Of a stretch of DNA of 64,000 nt, positions 35,528 through 44,516 are shown in pieces; the first letter of the stretch is position 1, and each line of letters begins with the position of its first letter. The DNA comes from Xenoacremonium recifei (lineage: Eukaryota; Ascomycota; Sordariomycetes; Hypocreales; Nectriaceae). Where the stretch lies: NCBI GenBank assembly GCA_012184525.1, contig WOFQ01000047.1, positions 230,719-294,718 on the forward strand, written 5' to 3'. The translations under genes were made by a program, and so were the position numbers. The notes under the pieces were generated by a model. The model made no database searches. It was not told where the DNA came from and saw only the letters and a list, made by a program, of their open reading frames with translations.

Positions 35528-36384
35528 GGGTGAGCTGTGGTACGCCACCCACGTCGATATGTGAATTGTGAGTGTTGGCAGTGGTAATGTTAATTGACAT
35601 ATGACTCTGGCGATTGTGATTGCCTTTCGTTTCCCCTTGAGCTGACCATGTCGTACATCCTTCCTGTGAATAAGTGAGTCTCCCAGTCGCCCGAGGTTGT
35701 ACAGATCCTGCTTTTAAGGGCCTGTTTTTGGCTGCGTTTTCCCCCTCCTGATCGCCCACTGAGCTTTCCTACATCTCCAGAAATCCGGATATCAACGTAC
35801 GCTGCCCTTCGAGCCCTTAAATACCCATCTAAAGCGTATTGCTACGAAAATGAGTTTGGAGGAATTTCTGGGCGGCCTGGCGGTCCTGCTCTTGTACGGT
35901 ATCCTCGGCGTACACTTTTGGCCCGGTCCCAGGCATTCGCCGAGTCTCCTGCTTCAAAATTATCAGAAATCTAGCGAAGTCGTTGCTGGCCGAACTTTCG
36001 CTGCTTGGCCAACTTTTCGAACCCCCTTGCATGGAGTTCCCTGTGTCCCAGGACAAGAAGAATCGGGATACTGCACATTCGCATGAGGGTTGTCGACAGT
36101 AGTAAAGCAGCCGGACTGTTGATTGAATGAGAAACTGGTGTAAAACGATGCTCCTGCGATTGTGGTATATATGGAGATAAGTCCAGGATAAGAACAACAC
36201 GAAAAAAACATTAGGAAGGTATCAATGAAATGCAATGCCTGCGCCTCCCGAATTACCGCCCATGATATGCAGAAGATAAGATATGCTGCCATCGTCACTA
36301 GTTTTCACATGAAAAGCTCCAAAAGTTCGGGGACCATCCAGCTCTTAAGTGCTGGGAGAGCAACCCAGAAGGTTGGTCCTCTGT
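35528..36384. other. Convergent intergenic region surface protein B / MscL-like gene
   Basis: 3' flanks of convergent genes. A short plus-strand ORF (35850-36086) and overlapping minus ORFs exist, without homology signals. Confidence 0.5.
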
Positions 36385-37203
36385 TTAGTAGCGGATACGA
36401 TCCTCACGACCGTCGAGCCAGCTGGTGCAGTGAATGCAGCGCTTTGCCTGTCTGGCGTTAATGACGGCATCTGAATGGCTGTAGTTTCGCCCATACCTTC
36501 TCATTGATTCGTTGTCTGCAGTACTTGCACTTGATGGTGTGTTTGATGATGGGATCCTTGGAGACCATGGTGTAAAAGTGCGCTAGGCCGTATAGTGCAA
36601 ACCCCATCATGCCGAAGGAGATGATGTGGTTGACGAAGGAGCTGTGATTTCAAACGTAAGTGACCGCAAGTCGGGAATTCAGGGGAGCAAACCAACCCGT
36701 ATGCCATGACAACAGCTCCGTCAGATTGAGCTTGTTTGAGCGTGTTGTAGCCGGTGACGTTGCGGTTGGGTCCCGGCCGCAGGATAGCAAACTTCTCCTC
36801 CATGTTTTTGTTGATAGGAAAAAGAACAGACAGTGGCGGCATCAAGATATCTGTGACGAAAGACTTGACCAAGTCCGTGAAAGCAGCAGCAAGACTAGAT
36901 GAGAATATGATAAGCACCACGCGTCACACGTCCGGAGCAGAGACGATTGACGTACATCAAACCAAAAGCAAGCTGGAGAATGTTGCCTTGGAAAGCAAAG
37001 TCGACAAACCCTTCCCAAAAGCGTTTCACCTTACGCTGACTTCGCTCCAGCAGCGAGTCTGACTCTTGGGAGCCATGCTCCTCATCCCGGTGACGTCCCG
37101 GCATCGACAAGTAGTTCATAACTCCGCGATGACCACTGGAGGCTTCACTGGGAGGCGTGGAGGGCTGACCAAAAGCCTTGAACGATTTGAAGGACGAGAT
37201 CAT
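36385..37203 (-). CDS. MscL-family mechanosensitive channel with C-terminal zinc ribbon
   Basis: Homologue of the bacterial large-conductance mechanosensitive channel, which opens under membrane tension. Exons 36956-37203, 36697-36894, 36497-36641 and 36385-36447; donors GTACGT, GTTGGT and GTATGG; 217 aa. After a charged ~55-residue N-terminal region come the MscL N-helix and TM1 (FWEGFVDFAFQGNILQLAFG, then LILAAAFTDLVKSFVTDI, LMPPLSVL). A periplasmic-type loop follows, then TM2 (NHIISFGMMGFALYGLAHFY). The C-terminus CKYCRQRINEKAKRCIHCTS has a C-x2-C...C-x2-C pair, like the tail of many bacterial MscL proteins. An in-frame TAG lies six codons upstream of the first ATG (37203), supporting that start. 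Exon 4 is only 21 codons including the stop but is required for the second CxxC. Probably plasma-membrane or organellar; bacterial ancestry is likely. Confidence 0.85.
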
Positions 37204-37802
37204 GAGCACGAGAAGTTGCTAGACCTCATTTGTTGTGGAGGAGCGTGAAAGACGGAAGCCTCCAAGAGTCCGTGGAGGGAGGTTGGAGAGCAGCTGGAGC
37301 CGGTTGTTAGTGCCCGCTGGGGGCGGAGAAGGCGCGTTGCACTTAGACGGGCTGGACTTTCCTGGTCTGGAGCTATGACGCAATGAGCGCCAGCTGAGGC
37401 AGGCATTCAACGACGATCGTTCTGGAGCTCTGATTCTGATCTTGAGTCTTTTACTGGAGTGGGAAGGGGAGATGAATCACGCAAGATAAGGAATTTTAAG
37501 TATGTTACCTACACACTGGGGAAGGCGGGAGTTCGGTAACCTTAACTTTATTGAAAATAGACCAGCTATTCTCTATAGGCTATCTGTTGCGGAATTACTT
37601 GGACTATCAATTTTGTGGTCAAATGAATGACTGCGATCCAACCATAATAAATAGGAAAAAGACCCAAATTATCAAGAAAATCAACCCTGAGCTGGTGGTA
37701 TCAAGTTGCCGCTTAGTCGTCGTGTGTCATTGCTGAAATCCAATCTCTCTAGAAGGAACCATTCTCGTAATCATCGTAAAGGAAATCGCACCCAGAAATC
37801 AC
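37204..37802. other. Intergenic region between MscL-like and SUR7-like genes
   Basis: MscL-like promoter followed by AT-rich 3' flank of the SUR7-like gene (37480-37750). No supported ORF. Confidence 0.5.
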
Positions 37803-38783
37803 TTAGATGCTGCTCTTCCGGGGCGTCCATCGCCGCTTCTTCTCGCGCCGCAGCATGCATAGGTGCGACGCCCAGTAGACGCAAGCCGCGATCATCAGAC
37901 CGGCAGCCACCCACGTGATGGTGAGGAATTTGTCGCCAACGGTGGCTGCGACGCCGATGTCGTTGCCGTACTTGTTGATCTTGTCGACGCCCTTTTTCGC
38001 AGCCACGGTGACGATGATGCTACCGATGGTAATGGAGAGCATGGCGAGAGTGGCGAAGATTTCGTTGATGAGCAAGATGCTGGGTTTTTCAAAGACGAAG
38101 AAAGCCGCAATGCAACCAAAAATGGCGAGCCCGGAGAAGCCCATGCCGAGGACGTACACGATGAACAGGCCGAAGAGCGCATCGTTGACCATGTTGACGG
38201 CGTCTTGGATCTCGTCGGGCCACTTGAAGTCGTCTAGGTTCAGGTCGAAGGGGCCGATTTCAAGCTCATGGTCAAGCATCTTGGTCAAGTTGAAGCGGTC
38301 TACAGAAGTTTAATAAGTTACTACTTTTGCAGAAAATGTGCGAGCATGTGGCATACCATTCGGATCGGACTGGGTGCAGTTCGTAACATTGAGTCCAGCG
38401 TGGGGAGAGGTGGCATTGGGCTTGTACATGCCCTCGCAAGCATCCATAACATGTATGGAGTACCACTGAGAGATGCCAAGCGTCTGCGCCAACTCGTCGG
38501 CAAGGTCGCCGGTGAGGTCGTTGAGCTCTTTCTCAATGTCGTCCTTGACATCGTCCCACTTGTCCTTGACCTTGTCCCAGAGGCTGCCATCGTCGTCGTC
38601 GTCAGATGAGTCGTCACTGGTAGCGTTGATCATGTTCTGGCCAAGCATCGAGGTGTTCAACCGAGCGACGGCATAGTCTTCCATGAAGCCATCTTGATGA
38701 CCGGCAAACAGGGCGAGGGTAGTAAGAACGAATGCCACAATTGACAAAAGGAGGGGAAGGAGTACTAGCAGTCTCGATAACAT
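37803..38783 (-). CDS. SUR7/PalI-family four-span membrane protein
   Basis: Eisosome or cortical membrane protein of the SUR7/PalI superfamily, linked to plasma-membrane organisation, wall stress and ambient-pH sensing. Exon 1 is 38357-38783 and exon 2 is 37803-38299, giving 307 aa; donor GTATGC, acceptor CTGTAG. TM1 is at the N-terminus (LLVLLPLLLSIVAFVLTTLA). The outer loop carries an acidic stretch (DDSSDDDDDG), SQWYSIHVMDACEG and NVTNCTQSDPN, the Cys-containing loop typical of the family. TM2-TM4 follow (FIVYVLGMGFSGLAIFG, ILLINEIFATLAMLSITIG, FLTITWVAAGLMIAACVYW), and a basic cytosolic tail ends KKRRWTPRKSSI. I chose the ATG at 38783 (GCAGCCATGT) because the upstream in-frame extension precedes a natural TM1. 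Whether it is a SUR7, FMP45/PUN1 or PalI orthologue is not resolved. Confidence 0.88.
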
Positions 38784-39855
38784 GGCTGCGGTGTTCTGGT
38801 TGAGAGGTTTACTGAGTTCGGTTCGGTACAGTTCAGTTGACGATATCTTGGAGGACCACCGGGGCCGTTCAAATATGCAACCAGACACACGAGGTGAATC
38901 AGGGCCAGGCTGGGGAGGGAGCCGGGCAGGGGGCCTGCTAAATATGCAGAATCATGGCCGATGATGCAAACAAGGAATGCTCTGATACGACGTGCCAGAC
39001 AAGAGGCGAACTGGCGCCGGGGGGATCAGCGAATCTGCTAACATGGTGGCTTGTATTCAGTAGCGGCGGCGCATCGCTCGCTCGGTGTGGTTCTCACAGG
39101 CCCAAGCAAAGGCCGTGCAAGCGTCCGTCAAAGACTTTCACCTGAGCAGGCTCCGGCCCCTGACCCTGGCGGTGGCTGTCGTGTCACCAATGGCGGACGC
39201 CGAGCCCAGGGGATTGGCGCCGGCGCTTGCGTCATGATCGGTTGTTTGAGGACGGGAGGGTGCGCCGGAAAACCGGTTCTGCGACTGGGCGACACCGGCG
39301 GCCGTGGGGCCGGGCCAGGCCGGTTTTGCAGTCCGCTGGGCAGGGATCGACTGGCAGCCAGTCAACGGCGCCTCGCAGGGCTGCTGCTGTCTACCGCTGT
39401 CAGGGTCGCCGTCGTGGCCCTGCTGGGCCGCTAGCTGAGGACCCTGAAACCTGCAACGTACTCCGTAGGCCCTCTTTGCCGGCAGATGTCGCTGCGCCTC
39501 GTCGGTGACCCTGGACAAAGGCGATTGGTGGTTGTGTGACTCAGTTTAGATGTGCTTTGAAGTCTTGCACTGAATGAACATGGCCAGCGCTTGCTTTGAC
39601 GCAGTTCTTTGATGTCGCGAGGCCTGAACATTACGTCAGGCACAGCCTAACGGAACCATTCATCGACAATTTCACCCTTAGTTTTCTCTGAATAGTTTGA
39701 ATCAGCACGTCTGTCTATCATATGGAATGCACTCAGACTATCCCTTGGTTCAAGACGAGAACTTCCAGAACAAGACTGACCTCCCGGGGCTCTTAGGGCG
39801 GTTAGCCCCTCCACACCGCCATCGATCGCCCACACAGGCATCATTCAATCGGACG
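38784..39855. other. SUR7-like promoter region to tRNA-Ile
   Basis: GC-rich with no supported gene. The ORFs at 39051-39434 plus and 39138-39518 minus overlap each other and have no conserved motif. Confidence 0.5.
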
Positions 39856-39951
39856 GCTTCCGTAGCTCAGTTGGTTAGAGCTTCGTACTAATACTTCAAC
39901 GCGATAGTCTTAGTGATGCGAAGGTCGCAGGTTCAAGCCCTGCCGGGAGCA
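39856..39951 (+). tRNA. tRNA-Ile (anticodon AAT) with 22-nt intron
   Basis: The acceptor GCTTCCG pairs with CGGGAGC, discriminator A. D arm GCTC...GAGC; anticodon stem TCGTA/TGCGA with loop CTAATAA after splicing, anticodon AAT (IAU). The intron is 39894-39915, one base 3' of the anticodon, the canonical position. Its TTAGT can pair with ACTAA of the anticodon region, as in known pre-tRNAs. T arm GCAGG-TTCAAGC-CCTGC. Mature length is 74 nt. Confidence 0.93.
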
Positions 39952-41568
39952 GAAATGTGTTCTCAACGCCATCCGATTCTTTTTTTCGTTGGACGCAGAT
40001 TCATGATTCCTTTTTTTGATGGTGGTAGTGCTCGTTGTGGTGAGAGTTCGAAAATCCACGTGAGGCACGAGGACAAACTGTGTCGCATGGAAGCCACGAA
40101 CCGTGAGTCAGCAAGCTTCGGCACCGATGACTAAGGCAACGCAACTCAATCTCGACGTCCCGGGCCTTGCCGTTAAAGCATTGGGCATCAGGCATCAAGC
40201 ATGAAATTTGCAGCCGGCCTGACGAGCGAGGATGTTCCCGAAGCTAAGATTGCCATCGCCCTGCAGGGATTTCGTTCATCTCCGGGAACCTCGCCCGCGA
40301 GAGATGACTGGCTGGCGGGCGTGGCCCAACGTCGTGCACGGGTTATTTTGTCGGGTCAGACTCTCTCGTCTTGGACGTCATTGTCTCAGCGCCTGGTCTC
40401 GACTCAGCTCAGCAGCGCGTCGGGGACGCAACGCGGTGGTTAGAGCCGGGTCAAGCGACGGGGAAGAATGCATCATGTGTTGTGTTGTTGATTGCGGGGG
40501 TTAGATAGTGATGTTGGTTGCATGGGTTGGAATCGTGGTGTTGGGATAGGCCTGCTGTACTCTGTACGATGATGCATGCATGCACGGCAGATCAGATCCG
40601 CCGACGCCCGGGCCGCAGCGGGCTGCATTGATTTCTTGCAGCCCGAACCGCGCCCTTGATGCCTGCACTGAGTGTTCGTTTGCTTGGGGGTTATACCAAG
40701 ATACGTATTGCAGTCGTTACTTTGAACTCTTAGACTCGCGCGAGAAGACTGCAGCTGTCAACGTCCAAAGGGAGATCGCCCACCCCGTGAGGCCCCAGGC
40801 TGTCACCCTTCGCACGCCATGTCCAGCAATGACGTCGCCGCATCGCCGCAGCGCATTCTCACTGGCTATTACCCTCGAAGCGGGCTGGCCACATGCGAGC
40901 ACCCACGTGAAGCCATCCGCGTCTTAGTGGACAGGCCCGGCTTCCAGCGGGGTGACGCCCCTACAGTAAAAGGCTAGCGGGCTTAGTGGGCGAACCCCCC
41001 GCAAACCGCCTGCCTGCCTTATCATCGACCCCTCCCTTTTGCCTGTGTCCGGCTTATTTTTTACCGTCTGGAAAACAAAAACAAAGGCGGCATCACTCCA
41101 ACACCTCCAATGGCTCGGCCTGCGGCGCCTTGATGTCTAGAGTCTTCGCGAGAATGCGCCGTTGCTGCCCCCAGTGCCCAATCCTCATCCCGACGACGTC
41201 CAAGCCAGCCTTGCGATAAGTCGCTGAAGCCCGTCCGTCCAGCCAGCCAGCCATCCATCCATCACACCCACTTCTCCGGAGCCGAGCCTCATTAGGTTGT
41301 TGCTTGCTCACTTCGCGGGCTCTCACTCCTTTCTTTTTTCTTTTCCTCCCTTTTCCCCTGCAGGTGTGCTCGTGTGCGCAGCGTGTGAGGGAACGAGGCT
41401 GCCTCCTTTCATTTTTCCTTTTTCTCTTGGGCTGCATATTTTTTTTTATTAATCTTGGGTCACCACCACCGACGATTTTTCTGCACTTCCCCCCTCCTCC
41501 TCCTCCCTTCATCCACACTCTCACTCAGCCCAAGCCCAGCCCCAAGGCGCGCCCGACTCGTCGATATC
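39952..41568. other. tRNA 3' flank and Rab GTPase promoter/leader
   Basis: A T-run terminator for Pol III lies at 39980-39985. The remainder has no supported gene. 41330-41525 is a long pyrimidine-rich tract (TTTTCTTTTCCTCCC-like), as often found at fungal transcription starts, so the Rab mRNA probably starts here. Confidence 0.5.
39980..39985 (+). terminator. Pol III terminator of tRNA-Ile
   Basis: First run of at least five T after the tRNA 3' end. Confidence 0.55.
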
Positions 41569-42540
41569 ATGTCTTCACTCGAAGCCAAGATCGTCGTTCT
41601 CGGCGCCCAGGGCGTGGGCAAGACGTCGCTCGTGATGCGGTATTGCAAGGGCGCCTTCAACCCGGCCCAGATCACGTCGACTGTGGGCGCCAGCTTCCTG
41701 ACCAAGCGCGTCGTCGACTCGGACACGGACACTGTCGTGCGGCTTCAGATCTGGGACACGGGTGAGTTCCCTATTCTTTGCGACCTCGGCCATCTCTAAC
41801 AGCCTCCAGCCGGCCAGGAACGCTTCCGCTCCATCTCGCGCCTCTACTACCGCGGCGCCAACGCCTGCATCCTCTGCTACAGCATCACCGACGCCCAGTC
41901 CTTCATCGACATGGGCGTCTGGCTGACCGAGCTGCGCCGCAACCTCCCGCACGACGTTGTCCTCCACGTTGTCGGCACCAAGGCCGATATCGTCGCCCGC
42001 GATCCGGCCGCCCGCCAGGTGCCCTTCGAGCGCTGCATCGCCTACGTCGCCGAGAACCTCGCCCCCGGCCTGGGCAGCACCCCGCCGCCCACCGCGACAC
42101 CCCTCAACTGCCCGCCGCCGATATCAGGGCCTCTGCCTCTCGCTGCTGGTGAACCGCGTAGTCCCGGCTCCAAGCGCAGCTCCGGCTTCTGGGCCCAGGA
42201 GGTTGGCTGGGATGCCTGCCATGAGATCAGCGCCGAGAGCGGCGAGGGCGTCGAGGAGGTCTTCCGCGTCGTCACGCGCAAGCTGGTCGAGCAGAACCGC
42301 AAGATGCAGCAGGCCCTCCTCATGGCGACGGCCACGCCCGGCACCCCGGGCTACGAGGCCGGTATGGATGGCGGCTACTTCGAAGGCATGAACGCCCGTG
42401 GCAGCTTTCGCGTCGGCCGCGATCGTAGGAGCTGGCTCTTCTCGCCGGGCTTCTCACCCGCCGTCACGGTTGACCAAGCCGGCGGCGAGGAGCTGGTAGA
42501 ACACCCAGATCGACACAAGGACCGGCGGAGGTGCTGCTAA
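41569..42540 (+). CDS. Rab-type small GTPase with C-terminal insertion
   Basis: Ras-superfamily GTPase for membrane traffic. Exon 1 is 41569-41761 and exon 2 is 41810-42540; a 48-nt intron with GTGAGT and CTAAC splits the Gly/Ala codon just before AGQE; 307 aa. G1 is GAQGVGKTS, switch I holds the Thr in ITSTVGASF, G3 is WDTAGQERFRS, and YYRGANACILCYSITD follows. G4 reads GTKAD rather than NKxD, and G5 is ISAES. Between G4 and G5 an extra ~50 residues of Pro/Ser-rich sequence are inserted (PTATPLNCPPPISG). The ~75-residue hypervariable tail ends DRRRCC, a double-cysteine geranylgeranylation site. Core resemblance is to Rab5/21/22-like endosomal Rabs, but a particular orthologue cannot be assigned. 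The longer ORF upstream is leader sequence; MSSLEAKIVVLG is the conventional start. Confidence 0.88.
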
Positions 42541-43787
42541 AATGCGACGGCCGTTTCACTACTGCGAACGACCTTTCATCTTCGTCATCGAGACCTGTTC
42601 CTCCACAATCCGCCGTCTTCGAAGGAGGAACTGGTCCGGTCTCTTTTTCTCTCGAGCCTCACGCTCGACTCGGCTTCTACGGAGGGGACTTTGCATTTCT
42701 GTGTGCATGGAAGGATGCGGGGCGAAACGCGCGGTTGCGAGAGAGATACCCAAGCGATTGTGATTTTGGTCTTTTTCTTTTCTCTTCCCCCAGCTCGTCA
42801 TTTTCTTGCGTTGTGTGTCTTCTCTTCTCTTTGCTAGACCTTTTTTCTTATTCCTTTTTTCTTGCTCACATGTCATGACGCTTGCATTAAGATTTCTTTG
42901 TTCCCGGAGTTTCAGGATATCTTCGGTCACGGCCATGAGATACGGGACGGCAAGGGCGGTTCTTTGGGGGGCTTGCATTCACGGGGCATTGTTCTGCTCA
43001 AGGGGGTATAATAGGAGGGTTGCGGGGACGGGTTTCTCACGAGACAAGGAGGCAATTTTTTTTTTCTCGACACTTTCATCACGGTTCTTTTGTCTTTGAT
43101 CATGGCTCTGGGGCTCATAGGAAGCGAACAACACTTCATACACTTGGAATTCAACCGGCGCCAAACCTTACTTACTGCCTTGCGACCGCTGATTCTTACG
43201 CCAATGGTGATATCCTTGGAGGTAGCGAAAAACCAGTAGAGCAAGACACCAATGAAGGAGGAGTACAGGCCAAAATCGACGGTGAGCTGGGCCCCCTAAT
43301 ACCCTTGTTGTTGTTGTCGTGTTGCTTGCCGAAAGTGTTGGTGTTATTGCCGATTGACGACCACCGCCTGCCCAAGCAAGCAACAAACTGTCACAAGCTC
43401 GCCGCAGCTTTGACTGCCCGATTTAGAAGATTGTGATGCTGTTGTGGTGTTGTGGTGTTGGTATGTTGTTGCTGATCAATGACACCCCATTGAAAGCTTT
43501 GCTGCCCCAAGGCCAAGGATTTTCGTTGGAATCAGGCCTAGTATCCAATCACAGCATCAAACGTAGAAGCTCAGGTGCGCGCAGTCACTCGCCCTCAATT
43601 TGAGAATGAATGCCTAATGTTTGTGTTACCTATCCACTTATTTTGGGTTGGCCCAAAGGTCAGGCGGCAGGTCTCATTTTCCCTCTTCCAACTTCACAAC
43701 TCCTTCGCCTCACACAGTACTGACATTTCCTAGGCTTCGTGTCAACTCCTTCCATCGGCAGCCCAGGATTGGGAAACCGAGCAGAAA
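42541..43787. other. Intergenic region with an orphan sulfate-permease exon
   Basis: Rab 3' flank (T-rich 42760-42870, poly-T 43053-43063), then the relic exon at 43200-43286 (listed separately), then a possible leader of the acidic-protein gene. Otherwise no coding evidence. Confidence 0.5.
43200..43286 (-). pseudogene. Orphan exon of a SulP sulfate permease
   Basis: Twenty-nine codons on the minus strand carry VDFGLYSSFIGVLLYWFF and then ATSKDITIG. This is the conserved early transmembrane signature of fungal sulfate permeases, which continues PVAVMS in intact genes. The block is bounded exactly by an acceptor (GGCCCAG) and a donor (GTAAGA), both phase 0. I find neither the upstream MAYA-type helices nor the following PVAVMS exon within 1 kb on either side. 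The rest of the gene therefore seems to have been lost, leaving one intact-looking exon. It could alternatively belong to an undetected spliced gene, but flanking frames are non-coding. Confidence 0.6.
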
Positions 43788-44501
43788 ATGGAAGAGGAAC
43801 ACGACGACGATGTGCACAATGTGCATGATGATGACTCTCCTACTGCCCCGCAAATTGCAGACTATAGCGATACTAGCTGCAGTCCTTCTAAGGATGGCAA
43901 TACTGAAGCTATCCCGGAAGAGGTAAGATACTCTGATGGCAGCTGTCTTCTTCTGTAGTCCTGCTTTACTGATTACGTTGAACACACAGGACCACAAAGA
44001 AGCTGTGCATGATCGGCTCTCTATAGACCATAGCGATGATGTCGCTGTCGAGAATGGCAATATTGAAGCCATCTTGCAAGAGGTAAGATACTCTGATGGC
44101 AGCTGTATTCTTCTGTAGTCCTGCTTTACTAATTACGTTGAACGCAGGAACGCGATATGATCCAGCATGTTTTCCGCGTAGATGGCGGCAATGAAAACGA
44201 CTGGACGACCGAGATACGTGGATATCTGAGCGTTCAGAACCACGCCATCAGCAACCCACATTGTCGCATCGCCCATTACATTGGACGACCCTCAAAAGAA
44301 TCTCTGGACGTGACTTTCGCGATCCATGCCAATCCCACAGACTACTCTTCTGTCCATTTCAGACTGTTCGCTCGGGGAATGGGATTCGACGGAGATGTGG
44401 TTGGCCAGCTCGTGGTCTGGTTTGTAGATGTCACCTCCTGCACCACAACGGCAATTGACGACCCCGACACGTTCCTCAAGGCGTATTGTTCGGACGCATA
44501 G
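43788..44501 (+). CDS. Acidic protein with duplicated exon-intron unit, upstream of and in frame with the helicase
   Basis: No family recognised. Exons 43788-43922, 43990-44082 and 44148-44501, all phase 0, giving 193 aa. Exons 1 and 2 are acidic (EEEHDDDVHNVHDDD) and end in related sequences (DGNTEAIPEE and NGNIEAILQE). The two introns (67 and 65 nt) are nearly identical. Exon 3 encodes a ~110-residue domain with alternating hydrophobic strands (VFRVDGG, DVTFAIHANP, VHFRLFARGMGFDGDVVGQL, VVWFVDVTSC). The TAG at 44499-44501 is followed after 15 nt by the helicase ATG in the same frame. A candidate intron 44424-44501 (GTAGAT...GCATAG, 78 nt, phase 0) would remove the stop and fuse this protein to the helicase. 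Whether this is a separate protein, an N-terminal part of the helicase or a piece split off by a nonsense change is open. Confidence 0.55.
43923..44147 (+). repeat. Near-identical twin introns around exon 2
   Basis: Introns 43923-43989 and 44083-44147 share GTAAGATACTCTGATGGCAG, TTCTTCTGTAGTCCTGC and ATTACGTTGAAC. They differ by two substitutions and a small length change near the acceptor (ACACACAG versus ACGCAG), about 95% identity. The flanking exon ends are recognisably duplicated but clearly more diverged. Confidence 0.85.
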
Positions 44502-44516
44502 AAAGCATCTGTCGAT

